A stretch of 64,000 bases of DNA from Eutreptiella sp. 'Long Island Sound 2002' (GCA_964036045.1 OZ038385.1:58933919-58997918); one strand, 5' to 3'; counted from the stretch's first letter, positions 10,229 through 21,610 are shown. Translations and numbers: made by a program. Notes: a model not told the origin generated them from the letters alone.

Positions 10229-11410
10229 TTAAATGAAGTTGCAAACAACCCGCTTGTAGATGAGGTCCGCCTTTGTATCTTTGGGGGTGGGTTGTGCCGC
10301 CGGCAGATTGTTCTTACAAATGTTGTGAAGAGCGCCCGTGAGCTTCGCATACAACTCTTTAATCTTTTTTTTGTCATACTCTGATCCACTAGAGGCTTGG
10401 GGTAACGCTCTAGAAGAAAAAATTCCTTCCCACATATCGTCACCTTTGGACGGAATTAGCGCAATCCCACACATATCTCCGATGGACACAACTTGGAAGC
10501 ATGTCGGGTACAAGAAGAACCATACTTTCAGGGCACACGGTGTCGAGTGTGCCATCGCAAAATTGGCAAGACTCACGGCTGGTTGCACAATAGGGCAGTG
10601 TGTATAACCGTGTCAGGGCCCAACTCGGTGTGGTCTAGATAGGGGAAGCATGCGTAGAACCATGGCAACCAAAGAAATGGAACGCGCTTTGGGGTGCTTT
10701 TGGTAATATTGCTTTTGCTATTGTACCCCTGTAATCCACCTTCATACGGCAAGACGAGTATGTGAGCTGCCATCTTGCATGCCTTTTGATGCTACATTGT
10801 TTTTTGTTGAGACGTGTCGTCATGCAACTTCCACAAGATAGATTGTGGTTGTTGCGCAGAATCGAACCGGCAATTTTCCACTTTGGTTGAATGCCACCTT
10901 GCGCTGCAATCAACTCCATTATGGCCAACTCCTCAGTGTTTGCACCAACTATGTGGGCTTGGAATCTAGAGGGTCAAACATGACGCACAAATGTTCACGT
11001 GCTTGGGCAACCCACAACAAGCGGAGCACCCAATGCATATTGTATTTATTGTACATTTGTGCCACAATCAAGGGAGGGGCCAATTCTTTATCAATGGACG
11101 TTGCTTTCAAAGTGCATTGTGCCCATGATTCAGCTAACCGATGCCTACAACCTTAACTCCTAGATGAAACATTCCGCAATGAATCGCGCACAAGCCATGC
11201 CACACCGATAACATCCCAGTCTCCACTCAAAGCTGTTTGGTGAAGCCAACAGTAATACACCACATTTTCAGCAGCATCCATCACTAAAGATTCTTCAAGG
11301 ACATGCTTAAAATGGTGCACCTCTAGTTTGTATTGTTGAGACCTCGAACTTGGAACAACCACATCTAGTGGTCGTTTCCATTCATTGAGCAATGACTCAA
11401 CATTCTGCAA
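10229..11410 (-). pseudogene. Decayed gene with C48 (Ulp1)-like peptidase signatures
   Basis: Minus-strand pieces in several frames look coding. The first is 11410-11153 (85 residues, including WDVIGVAWLVRDSLRN). The second, about 11110-10952, contains NMHWVLRLLWV and VMFDPLDS, the His and Asp neighbourhoods typical of Ulp1/C48 cysteine peptidases. Then comes 10950-10800 with HNLSCGSC as a possible cysteine box, and finally 10773-10229 ending CKNNLPAAQ..VVCNFI. Frame changes and stops separate them; I see no consistent intron borders, so a pseudogene is more likely than a spliced gene. C48-like genes of this kind often ride in protist transposons. The C-terminal ~150 residues (KVWFFLYPTCFQVV, then IPSKGDDMWEGIF) match no family I recognise. 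Confidence 0.4.
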
Positions 11411-11417
11411 TTGTTAA

Positions 11418-11678
11418 GTGTGGGAGTCATTAATCCCAACTCGAGGGGCCACACCCAAGCGTGGGAGTCCTTAACCCCTACTCAAGGGGCCACGCCGAAG
11501 TGTGGGAGTCTTTAACCCCTACTTCAGGGGCCACACCGAAGCATGGGAGTCCTTAACTCCTACTCAAGGGGCCATCCCCAAGCATGGGAGTCCTTAAGCC
11601 CAACTCGAGGGGCCACGCCAAAGCGTGAGAGTCCTCAACCCCAACTCAAGGGGCCATGCCGAAGCGTGGGAGTCCATC
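11418..11678. repeat. 41-bp tandem repeat, about 6.4 copies
   Basis: Units start at 11418, 11459, 11500, 11541, 11582, 11623 and 11664 (partial). Each reads GYGTGGGAGTCCTTAA, then CCCC.ACTCRAGGGG, then CCAYRCCRAA. The CCCC..GGGG part is a small palindrome. Copies differ by a few substitutions and none by length, which points to homogenisation. Confidence 0.9.
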
Positions 11679-11760
11679 AGAAGTGGCCCAAATCTGGTCA
11701 AAGTGGCTACATGACCCCTGCCTTCTTGGTGATCCCCAACGAGGGGACAAGATTTTTTTA

Positions 11761-11862
11761 ACGAGGTTCGCAAACCTCGTGAACACAAAAACTTTTTTTT
11801 GCTAGGTTCGCAAACCTAGTCAAAACAAAAACTTTTTTGTTACTAGGTTTTGGTTACCTAGT
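11761..11862. repeat. Three consecutive short hairpins sharing AGGTT/AACCT stems
   Basis: Hairpin 1 (11761-11780) is ACGAGGTT / AACCTCGT with loop CGCA. Hairpin 2 (11802-11819) is CTAGGTT / AACCTAG with the same loop. Hairpin 3 (11842-11862) is ACTAGGT / ACCTAGT with a 7-base loop. They are separated by similar ACAAAAACTTTTTT spacers about 20 bases long. Function unknown. Confidence 0.7.
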
Positions 11863-11869
11863 AAAACCT

Positions 11870-13350
11870 GGCAAAACCTAGTAAGCCTAATAAAACTGAA
11901 ACGTGGTAAAATATTTTCAAAAAAATTTAATACTACTAGAGACTCCACCCCCCCCTCCCGGAGATGGCACCTTGCTCTCACTGATGTCACAGCTTGGGGA
12001 GCACCACACCAGACTCACGACCCAAGACTTGTTTGCCGCAGCTTGAACAGTAACGGGCTCCCAACAACAACATTTGGTGGAACTTCTTTCGTGCCCCTTC
12101 GCAGCCTACCTACTTGCGACACCTCAGTGGTGGGCCCGCTTCTTAGCTCTACCCTCCCCCCCCGTCCCCCCGCATTTGACAATCTGGGAACCTCTTGGTC
12201 GCAGTTGGGGCACATGTGGAGCCCGCCATGGGGGTGATTTGGTGCACACACACGCCCATCAGGGGGTCTCGCGGCAACGGCCGCCCACCCCCGGTCAATT
12301 GCAGCGGCGCATGTCGCCACGCTCCTCCAGCAGCCCCTAAGCAGGCACCCTGGGCATCACAGAGGGCCCACGCCTGTCCTCTGCCACTGCTTGGCCTACA
12401 CAGCTGGCCCGGGCTTTGTTGGGGGGACACCATGACAACTCCCCCGCAACACATAGGAGCTGTGATGAGTTTCTTGTCCTCTAGGGAGGTGGAAAAAGGT
12501 ATACCAGGGGGGGGGGGGGGTTGTTTGAGCATCCAGAAAGAGGGAGGGATGGGGGGGGGGGGGCTGCAAAAAGGAGCCTAAATGTCAGAGCCGTTGCATA
12601 AAGACAGTCCGTCGACTTGAAGATGGCTCGGAAATCGGGGCGCAAACTGGCTCAGACGAAAGTTTTTCTAAAAATTCTTTTCCCATGATGCATACCTCAA
12701 AATAAGCAGCGAAATGTGGGGATGATTTTGAGGAATGTCTGTGGGGATACCCCCAGCCCCCTAACATTTGAGCCCTTCAGGGAGGGCCAGCTGCCCATCC
12801 CTGGCAAGCTCACCAGTCTCGAGACTTGTCGACCTGGTCCTGTGGTCTGGTGGCTTGGTTCCAACCTCATGCATCATGTCTAGGACTGTGCACCACTGCC
12901 CATGTGTCTCTGACACCGTGGCGCATTGTGGGAGCTGCGATGGCTGCCATTGCTTGCAGGTGAGTGCAGGTACTCCACTTACTGCTTTGCATAGGGCCTC
13001 AGTGCCCCTGGCCAGGACCATAAATCAACACGGTTGCGCATGTGTGCATGTGCATGGGCATGTGTCGGGCTTCACTGCGCCGGGGCCGCTCAGGGTCTGT
13101 GGTGGTTTCGTAGCTCCGAGCCCATAATGGGGGAGCTTGAGACGACCTGACAGGTCTTCCATAGTACCTTCGGGGAAGGCACTTCAGGAACCGTCAAGAC
13201 TGGTGTTGGACACACTCTCATCCCCAATTGCATCCGCCCGCCTGCAACGCACCCACATATGCTCTTGCATCCTGCATCACCACCTCGTGGCCCTCTGCAG
13301 GCACCCTGCAGGCACCATCAAGGCCCCCAAGCCGCACGCACTTTGCACAG
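11870..13350. other. No gene recognised; diverged relative of the fold-back repeat
   Basis: About 12505-12770 resembles the 9.7-10.1 kb fold-back repeat (G run, then TTTTCCCATGATGCATACC, then a CCTCAAAAT hairpin). The rest is GC-rich sequence with no recognisable coding signal until the USP-like exon. Confidence 0.4.
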
Positions 13351-13585
13351 GTTTGTCCTTGCCGTGGACCCCTCGGATCATTCCTCCCGTGCTGCTGGGT
13401 TCTTGGCCAATTTGGCGCGGCGTGACGACTTTGTCTTCCTGTACACGGTGGGCACCAATTTGACGCCGCTGCAGCGGGCGTCTACTCTATTCACAGACAT
13501 GGAGGAGTACCGTGTGAGTTGGGACAACGACAACAGGGAAGCCTCCGCAAAAGACCGCAGGAAGGTTATGTCTGACTTTTTTTGA
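13351..13585 (+). CDS. Universal-stress-protein-like exon (N-terminal part of fold)
   Basis: The frame reads FVLAVDPSDHSSRAAGF..DDFVFLYTVGTN, the beta1-alpha1-beta2 pattern of the USP fold, whose beta1 ends in D-x-S-x-x-S. An acceptor-like TTTGCACAG lies directly before 13351 and a strong GTGAGT donor at 13514, so the exon probably ends at 13513; the uninterrupted frame runs on to a TGA at 13583. I could not find a convincing C-terminal USP exon downstream, where the 12-bp motif array begins about 100 bases on. It may be an intact gene with distant exons or a truncated copy. Compare the second USP locus at 21223-22555. Confidence 0.4.
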
Positions 13586-13616
13586 GTCCTGGACTCAGTG
13601 CAATCCCTCCTACGCA

Positions 13617-14520
13617 TAGCGTTATATTAACAGCCACAAGGATAGATGCGCAGACCATGTGGACAGCAGCAAGGACCGCCGTAAGAAACACCATACGGGC
13701 AGCTTTCGGAACATTTGTGTCTCTTTGTGGGTTGTTGATGGCTGTCCCCATGGCGGCGGTGATTGGCACCCTTGTGGTATTCTATGTGCTTTTGCTCGTG
13801 CCTGTCCTGAAGCGTCTGGATGGGTGTCCTTACGGCTGTCGTTAAGGCGGCTCTGATGGCGGTCCTGAGGGCCATTATGATGGCTGGCCTGATGTCTGTC
13901 GTTGTGGCCATCCTCATGGCCGTCCTTACGGCCGTCACTTCGGTGCCAACCGCCATCAGTGGGTTCCTGTCCTTATGGCTTATGGCTTCCACTCGTGGCT
14001 GAGGACATGCAGCAGAGTCAGCAGGACAGCCATCACTGCAGTCATTAGGAAATCCACAATAACAGCCGCCTGATGGCTGTCCTGATGGCCCTCCTGGTGG
14101 CTGTCCTGAGGGCTGTCGGCAGTGGCTGTAGGACACCCATCAGGGCAGCCACCAGCGGACAGTCATCAGAAGCGCTTGCTGACAGCCATGACGACAGTCG
14201 ACAGAGCAGTCATCGGTGCAGCCATCAGGAGAGCCACCAGGACAGGCATAAACACAGCCATCAGCATAGCCATCAGGGCAGCCATAAAGACAGTCACGAG
14301 GACAGCCTTACTGCCCGCCTTCAGGAGAGCGTCCAAAGCACTGTTCAGCAGAGCCATCAGGACAGGCATGAGGGCAGCCATCACCACATGAGTCTTCTGT
14401 TGGCTTTCTGGATGGCTGTCCTGATGGTAGTCTTGATGGCTGTTGTGATGAATGTGATGATGCTGTCCTAATGGATGTTCTGACTGTGATGGCTGCTCTG
14501 ATGGATGTCCTGATAAGGCG
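13617..14520. repeat. Strand-switching array of a ~12-bp motif (GATGGCTGTCCT)
   Basis: Variants of GATGGCTGTCCT run forward at about 13730-13990, reverse (AGGACAGCCATC) at about 14012-14066, forward at 14067-14130, reverse at 14136-14395 and forward at 14396-14515. Adjacent blocks of opposite orientation can pair into long imperfect hairpins. Because the unit is a multiple of three, several frames stay open with Met-Ala-Val-Leu or Ser-His-Gln repeats; I treat these as artefacts. A further few units occur at about 16440-16490. Confidence 0.75.
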
Positions 14521-17500
14521 GGGGGGGCGGGGGGCGTTGTTCGTCCAGCCACGTTGAGGTACCCCGATCCCAGCCTTCAACCACACTAAGTTACCAGAGG
14601 TCTTGACGTTAAGGTGGTGCTGTTGGCACCATGACCCTTAGACCACCATGTGTCGAAATATGGGGGCATACAAGGACCGGGCCAACTCAGACCGTATGGG
14701 AAACACTGTCAAGGAGCGCCAAAGGACCTCAACCATTCAACCACCTCTTCTCCGTGGATGGTGTGGTAAAGCTTAGGGTGGGATTCCAAATTCCCCAAAA
14801 GCCCACATATTTCCACGCAAATACAGGCACACAAAGTTGCTCCTAACAACATGTGGACTTGAATGCCCCATTGACATTGTTGTAGACAGCGAGCTTGGAA
14901 CAACATTTCTTCCAGCGCCCTTGGCACCGATGGGCATATTAGGCCCAATCGTGGTGAAATCTAACGTTTTGGGACCAGAACCCGAATTTCGCACAAGGAG
15001 ACCCCCACACACTAATCACAGGTTGTACCACCCTGCCAGGTTTCATGTGGAACTCGTTTATCCTAAAAGAGGCCTGGCTGGGGCATATGGGATTGGGCAT
15101 CAAGCGGAAGGGGGTGTTTGGGGGGGGGGGTCCAAGGGGCGGGCTTGGAGTGCGGGTTGGGGGTGGCTTGTATATCTGTTTAATGGCAAATACGGAGTTA
15201 CAAGCAGGCCATCAAAACGTAGTCACCCTCCGGCCCCTGTCGAGCCTGGCCCCCTACTACACCGGTTCTAGTCAAGTCCCCTCCCCTCTGTGGTGCTTCC
15301 CAAAGGGACACCTGGGGGTGGCGGGTTTTCAACTGAAGGGGGGGGACTGGGGACTCACACGAGTCCCTAGCTCCGAGGCGTGGACAGCCCGGAGTGAAGT
15401 CCTTAAACGGGGAGCCCCTCAGCAGCCCAGAAAGCAAAAGAGCAACAATGCACAACATTCACCCCAGAACAACCCCAACAAACACCAGTGACAGGTCAGT
15501 TTGTAGATTTGGAGACATGTGCAAAAGTGCCCGGGGCTCCTGGTACCACCCAACTGCAAGTGGGACAACCTGACAGCCACAAGGGGATGCAGAGAGCGAC
15601 ATGCTGCCCCCCCCTGGCGCCGCACACCAGCAGCAATGAGCGTGCCAGCAGAAAAAGAAAGAGCCCGAAATTGGGAGGAACCCAAGCAGCAAAGCAATTG
15701 GGCACAGGGCCACCCCACACACGGCAGTGAGACGAGCCCCAACAAGACACACAACAATGCACAAGGGAACCATGAGGTGCGAGCACTGCAGCAACCACCA
15801 AATGCGGCGCACGCCGAGAAAGCCATCAACAAACACCCCCCCCCCTCCCTCTACAAGGTGCCCACGTACTCCACAAGGGCGGGAACTGCGCCCCACGCGC
15901 CGGGAGGTGCCCGCCACGGGGGTGGCAACAGGGCCGTGACCAGCTGACCGCGTACGGGACAGTCCATGTCGTACGGAGATGTGAAACCCTTGTACGGGGG
16001 GGCAGGCGGGCGGGACAGGAGTGGGTGCGCGACACGGTGCGCGACCCCTTCTCAATTGAAAGCCCGCCTGCCCCTGGGTCAGCATGCACCTTGGATACCA
16101 CGAAATTCAGTATGTGGTATGAGCCTAACCTTCACCACGACTCAGGATGCCATCTTGGGAGCCAGGGTGGTTGAGGTTCTTTTGACGCTCGTCGCCAATG
16201 CTTCCCCAAGGGAAATCCAGGTCAGCGCTTACCTTGGGCACCAGGATGTGCTATGGACCCCCTGAAATTCCTAGTGCACATACTGATAGGTGAAAATTTT
16301 CCATGCAGCCCCTGCGCTCCCACATGATTTGCATGCACTTTTTCTTTCCCCCCCCCCCAGCCCCCGTTATGGGGACCTCCAACGCAGACAGCCAGACCGG
16401 CGGGGTTATGTACCCATATCATGCTTCCTGGCTTTGGCTGTGCTTGTGGTTTTCCTGGTGGCTGCCCTGATGGCTGTCAATGTGGCAGTGTGCTGGAGTG
16501 TTTGTATTGTGTGGTGTGGTGTGGTGTGGCACCTCCAACTTCACTATTGGGGGGCAGGCATCCCATCACGGCCATTTGCAAGGGGAGGGCCGAGGGGATA
16601 GGATGGGTGGGTGTCGGGGTTTTGTGGGTGAAAACCCGGCGCCAAAGGCCTCGAACAAAATTTACCACCCCCAACATATACTTCTAATTGGTCAGCATGC
16701 TGCACTGATCAATTTGAGGTACAGTTGGGGGGGTGAATTTGGAATGGCCAAATTTGCCACAGGCTAGCCAGGGGCTACTGTGGCCTGCTTTTTGTTGTTG
16801 TACATGATGATTAGTCCATAATTTCCAATGGAATTCAGCACCATGTTTTGTGCTGTACGGTGCTAGGGGCATGATCTGTGGTGCAGTTTCGCCCCCCAAC
16901 ACACACCCATCCCGTTCCGACATATTACATGGCACAGGATCCCCTTACAGAGGAGGGGGGTGGGATGCCCCCCCCCCAACCACATAATCAAGCTGGAGCT
17001 GGCCTGGGCTGGGGTGCAGTGGATGGAGTGTGGGCCAACACATGCTGGGTGTGTGTGTGCGTTGCAACATGTTCCCTAATGTCGTTTGGATTCGCGGTTG
17101 ACTTTCTTATCTGAGCCATGAATGCGGTCCTCCTTGCTGCTCGGTTAAGTGCAGAGCTGAACATCACCCACCCTTTGGCGTCACCGGCGTCGAACAGCCT
17201 CCCTTCTGCAAATCTGCACCCGTTGAAACCTAGGCCATTCTCAACTTTGCGAACAAGAACAAAGCAGATATTATATGCTGTGGATCCGGAAATCCGGCAA
17301 AGAAGCGCTACTTAGGAGAGGTCCTGACTGGGGTCCTGGACAGTATTGTCAGGTTTGTCCTTGAGTGTGACAATAATTTGGCACGGGATGTGAGGATAGG
17401 TACTGAGTCGAGCGGCAGTATGCGATGGCCTGCATTTTACTGTTTATTCTCCGAAGTATTTTTATTTTTGCCACACCTCCTCCACAGTATGCATAGTTTT

Positions 17501-18319
17501 GTTTGCCCTCCACACACACTATAACTCGTGTGGTATAGATACCGCAATGTCAAATACGCCCTAAGTAGTGTGGAGGAATTGTCCTTTCAAGTTGTTGAGA
17601 GGACATTCTTGACTGTAGCGAAGTACCTCGGAGGCGCTATAACACCATGAATAGTGTCACGGATGTACGGCAAAATGGAATATGGAGGCTTTCTGAAATG
17701 ATCTAAATTGTGAGGTAGTAAGATTTGGCATCCAGAACATATACAGTGGTGTGCATCCTCCACGTTCTTTACAGCGCCATAGGCCCTCCACACCTTCATA
17801 TGCTGTTCACTACTTACGCTGTCTTGCGGACCCTTCAACCTGTTCGAAGGGTTGTGTGTGATCACAATCATGGCTTACGGCCACCATTTTGGCAGATTTG
17901 GCTTCTTTTTCGCATTTCAGCACCACATTTTGCATCACATATTAGTAGTGTGTGAGACATGGGACATGGAACAGCGAGCTGGGCAACGATCCAAGGTCGA
18001 TCCAAGGTCGACAAAATACTGTGCATGATTTCTGGCAACAGAGTGCAGTGCATGAAACCCGCCGTACTGCATCCTATGGCCTCCGCAGTACTACTTCACA
18101 TATGTTCTCCAGCCACCACACCAATCTTCTGCTAACGTTTCATATATGTCCACCACACAATTTTCCTCCACACGGTTCTGCAACACCTCATGCATACTGC
18201 TTTGCAGCGCAGTAGTGTGGCAAGTCCTCAACTGTGTCGTATGGTCTCCACACTACTGTATGATATGTGCTCCACAGCACTGTGTCACATGTCCTACTGT
18301 GGCATGTCGTGCGGCAAAG
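14521..18319. other. No gene recognised; scattered short repeats
   Basis: I find no family-level protein similarity. Visible structure: a GTGTG microsatellite near 16505-16530; recurrent TAGTGTGG / CCACACTA words from 17520 to 18260; and an 11-bp perfect inverted repeat CAGTAGTGTGG (18210-18220) / CCACACTACTG (18248-18258). A frame ending near 16220 (TFTTTQDAILGARVVEVLL) before a GTCAGC donor-like site could be an exon, but nothing supports it further. Confidence 0.4.
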
Positions 18320-18392
18320 TACCTCCCCCCCCTTGCGCAAGCACTGCCTTGTCTAAGCACATGAGCCCGTGTTACCGTCGTTTTGATGGAAT

Positions 18393-18421
18393 TTTCTGAC
18401 CACGGTTTTTATGGTCAGAAA
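18393..18421. other. 10-bp perfect hairpin
   Basis: TTTCTGACCA (18393-18402) pairs exactly with TGGTCAGAAA (18412-18421) across a 9-base loop, 8 bases after the left 51-bp repeat. No poly-T terminator follows; role unknown. Confidence 0.7.
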
Positions 18422-18559
18422 TGTAACATTATGTGATTGTGCTTCGCTTGTAGAGGGAAAGGTGGGCTTGATCATGCTTGTGGTAGTTTCTCCTGCTCAT
18501 ACCAACATTCTGCTTGCAATTGCAACCCAATGATGTCCCTGTTGATGTGATTTTCAGCC

Positions 18560-18900
18560 ATGGCTCATGTTGCTACACCTGGCATGGCTGTTACGTACAT
18601 CCCGTCCACCGGTGAACATGTCTCCGCAACAATGATGAAGTGCAGATTGTGTGGGCCAAAGCGGGCCGTGGGATTTGGGGCCTTGGTCATGTGTTTGAGG
18701 GCAAGCTTTACTTCACCAAAGATATTGTTGATGACAGTTTTGTCCCAAGGAATAGGAAGCCTAAACCCATTCCAAAACCTGAAGCCAAGCCTGCCCCAAA
18801 GGCTGCCCCAAAGGGCAAGCATGTGCAATTGTTCAAGATGAGGCGCAAGGTGGGAAAGGGCTTCTATTCCACAGCTCCTGATGGCCCTGATGGGCAGTGA
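18560..18900 (+). pseudogene. Short unknown protein ORF with a -1 frameshift
   Basis: The ATG at 18560 (context GCCATGG, after an acceptor-like GATTTTCAG) opens MAHVATPGMAVTYIPSTGEH. After codon SAT near 18629 the sense moves to another frame, NDEVQIVWAKAGRGIWGLG, then a Lys-Pro linker (KPKPIPKPEAKPAPKAAPKG) and ends FYSTAPDGPDGQ at a TGA. One lost base explains the shift, giving about 113 residues. The compact start, charged Pro-Lys linker and basic end look like real protein, but I recognise no family. It sits alone inside the terminal-inverted-repeat element, so it may be cargo. Confidence 0.4.
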
Positions 18901-19115
18901 GGACCTCCAGAACTCGCTGAAATTTGCCTGCACATTGCGTTGCAGTGCCCTGTTGCGACAATTGTGCTTAGGGTGAGGTATGGGCAGGTTTCCGGTGACA
19001 TACGTTCTTTTGATACCGCGCGTCGCGCGCAAGCACTGCCTTGTCTAAGCACATGAGCCCGTGTTACCGTCGTTTTGCTGACTTTCAGCGTGCTTGCGCA
19101 AGGGGGGAGGGGGTA

Positions 19116-19689
19116 GTATATACAGCACATGTTTGGTGTGGGGGACGGATGGCAAAACATTGAGGAGGACATGGGCACAGTAGCGCGCGGCTACGTGGCA
19201 AATGACGTGGAGGACGTAGTATTTCCCCTATCCGCAGAGTAACAGCAATGGATCTCCGTTAGTGCTCGTAGTCCTGTGCGGGCAGCAAACCTTGGGCTCG
19301 AGAGACGTGCACTTGTGCACCGGTTGGCGGACCCAAAAATTGGCACAACATCTACAACATGCCGACAGTGTCGACAATTAGCAGACCGAGTCTACATGTG
19401 GCAGACCGCGTCTACACACTATGACCGCCTTCTTGTGTGCACGGGCAACCCCCCCCCCCTTTACCCCCCCCCTTACCTCCAGGGTAACTCCACAAGGGGG
19501 GGGACTTCCGAAGAAGATGATGAATCCGAGTCCGAAGCAGAATCGGAATCTGAACGACGCCTTGTGGCCTTTGGCTGCCCATAAATGCCGCTTGGGAAGG
19601 TGAGGTGCAGAAAAAAAGCACAAGGGGAAATTAAAGGTATTGCACACGTGAGAAACATATGCACCAAGCGCTCACTGCGCTTATGTTTC
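19116..19689 (+). other. Two short coding-like frames, unassigned
   Basis: 19129-19242 encodes a 37-residue frame starting MFGVGDGWQNIEEDMGTV. 19276-19584 encodes ~102 residues ending in an acidic Ser/Glu tract (TSEEDDESESEAESESERR). They could be exons of a gene disturbed by the adjacent inverted-repeat element, or chance frames. No homology is recognised and no clear splice signals connect them. Confidence 0.2.
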
Positions 19690-20290
19690 TCTCTTAGCCA
19701 CCCTCGGGAAGTGAACCATAGATGCCCAAAAAATCCCAGCGCCTCCGTTTTCTAGAGGATTGTTGTGCACCACTCACCCTGACCTTAACCCACCTGAAGA
19801 GATGCAGGCACATGAAGGAAGGGTTTGGGTCTAGACCCTAACGCCGCTCGCAGTATGATACTGGTCTTAGCGACGAAAATAAGTCAGTTCTCAAACTCCC
19901 CTTGCCAAGCAAGCAAGCTTAAGGACTCCACCCCAACTCTGCTAAGGGCATACAAAAAGCCCATTTTCTAAATGGCCAAAAGCTAACACACTTCCCTGCC
20001 CGCACAGAAAAGCATGCGGAGCAAGAAACACCACTAAACTACACATACTATTGGTGGCACCGCCCTTTGAAGGACACATGTCTAGGCCTGCCACCCCTAA
20101 CACCTACACGCTCTACTGGGCGTTGCCATGAAGAAGATTTTTCAGGCCCTATTGGCCATCCTGTGAAGAGTGCAGGAGAACACGGCGCTGCTATGCAACC
20201 GTGGCCTAATAGGGACGCCACTACACGCTTCCCTGCCAGGATTTGGAGGGGAGGAGAGTGCTACCCGCGTGCAGAACGCTTATCGAAGTC
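19690..20290. repeat. Diverged relative of the 3' non-coding region of E1 (modules in rotated order)
   Basis: 20119-20280 (GGCGTTGC, GAGAACACGGCGCT, GCAACCGTGGCCT, GGGACGCCACTACACGC) matches 42637-42800 in E1 block by block. CACCACTCACCCT (19768) matches 42908, and CAAGCAAGCAAGC (19906) matches 43060. Here the block order is the two short words first, then the long block; in E1 the long block comes first. No ORF is present. Confidence 0.6.
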
Positions 20291-21222
20291 TGTGGGTGTT
20301 TCGGTGGCCCCCACGTGCCAATATAATCATTTTTATTTTTTTCAATGGTCCGTGCATACGGCTTGATGCCTGTTGCTGTGCGTAATGCATGCATGCCTCG
20401 CAACGTGCTCTTTTGTTGTGTCCTATCCATTGTATCCTCTGTTCCCAGTGAAAAACAAATCAAAACAACTAATTGTCCTGAATTGGGAGATGCTGATGAG
20501 GAGGAAGAGGTGGACTCCTTGTAGCTAACTAACATTGTGACCATCGAAACGCGAAACGAATCGATACGGTTGCATCGTGGAATTGGGCACTCCACGAAGT
20601 AACATTCCGAAACACAAAACGGGTGCATTGAGCATAGCGAATCGGCTTCACAAGCTTGGGCACCTTGTGGGGTGCTAGGCTCTTGAGTCTGAGCGGCCGT
20701 ACCGGAGAGTTCTAGTTCTTCTTCTTCCTCTTCCTACAGCCCTCCCCTATCAGGGGGTGTGGGTGGCTACAACCATCATTGTTGAGGAGGATGGAGTGGA
20801 GGCCTGTGTTGTTGTATGCTTACCCCGTAGGCCACTGCGTCCCTGCCACCTTGATAATACGTGAAAAATCCAGAGAAGGGTGAGTAGAGATGTAAGCGCA
20901 GTGCACGCACGGTGCACCACACGGTGCGCGCGGTGCGTATGTTTCTGTCTAAGCTGTGGTATACTTTCCATTCTTTTATTCTGAAGCACAATACATATGT
21001 GGTGACGTTCAGCGCAAGAGCTTGTGTTTCGCAGCCTGTGTATCTTGTCACTTGTTGGCTGCCTGGGAGACCCTTCGTTGCAGTTGCGGTTGCCCATCAG
21101 GTGAGACTGAGGGATTGCAAACGTCACGTCGGTTTGCTGGCTGAGGCCATTGGCACATCAGTGCGTGGGGTCGTGCAGTCGGGGTGGCGAGCACAGTCAA
21201 TCCGTATTATCTATTTCTGCAG
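20291..21222. other. Upstream region of the USP-like gene; no assigned coding
   Basis: The frame containing the USP exon is open from 20912, and a donor-like CAG|GTGAGA lies at 21098 with acceptor-like TCTATTTCTGCAG ending at 21222. A small 5' exon and an intron of about 125 bases are therefore possible, but the phases do not join cleanly. Nothing else is recognised. Confidence 0.3.
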
Positions 21223-21610
21223 GAAACAACTTGGCCTTGCAGTCTGGGTTGTGCACAACCCACCTACCGCATCTCCAAGCTTCCTTCTGTGTGTCGACGG
21301 GACTGACTGCTCCCGCAAGGCCACAATGCTGCTTCTGAATCTCGTGACGCCAGCCTCCAAAGTGGTGATCTTCTCTGGCACCAAGGCTCACATTGCTGCC
21401 GACACCCAAGGCAGCACCCCACCGAACAAGGGATTTCTGGCGACCTTGGGATTTAACAAGGCCGACCGTAATGACCTGCCCAGCCCCGTGGCGATGCAGG
21501 AGGCCACACACTTTGCCCGTACTGAGCTGCTTGCCGTAGGTCTGCCTGCACGCCTCTGTCACGAACTGTGGTCCGGTGGAGACACGTCGCCTGCACACAT
21601 GTGGACACCT
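21223..21610 (+). CDS. Universal stress protein-like gene, N-terminal exon
   Basis: The frame reads FLLCVDGTDCSRKATMLLLNL..KVVIFSGTKA, i.e. beta1 with D-G-T-x-C-S, a helix, then beta2, as in USP-fold proteins that bind ATP or act in stress responses. An acceptor-like TTTCTGCAG precedes position 21223. The 3' border is uncertain: the donor at 21611 (GTGAGA) is strong but has the wrong phase for the next exon, whereas GT sites at about 21539 and 21574 have the right phase. The reading frame itself continues to 21991. The linker between beta2 and beta3 is unusually long. The C-terminal half is the exon at 22350-22555. Confidence 0.5.

Larger units (their letters stand above)
18320..19115. mobile_element. 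~0.8-kb terminal-inverted-repeat element with subterminal direct repeat
   Basis: The ends are inverted: 18320-18344 (TACCTCC, a C run, then CTTGCGCAAGCAC) against 19090-19115 (GTGCTTGCGCAAG, a G run, then GGTA). Inside, a 51-base direct repeat is identical at 18335-18385 and 19027-19077, the left copy overlapping the terminal repeat. A possible 3-bp target duplication GTA is compatible but not certain. The interior carries one short broken ORF (18560-18900) that does not resemble a transposase, so this is probably a non-autonomous element that carries or captured a gene fragment. Confidence 0.55.

Noticed and set aside
11418-11678. CRISPR array
   Set aside because: The 41-bp units are contiguous with no unique spacers, and the context is eukaryotic.
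13820-14552. Met-Ala-Val-Leu-repeat 'membrane protein' frames
   Set aside because: Produced by the 12-bp motif array, present on both strands and switching frame with orientation.
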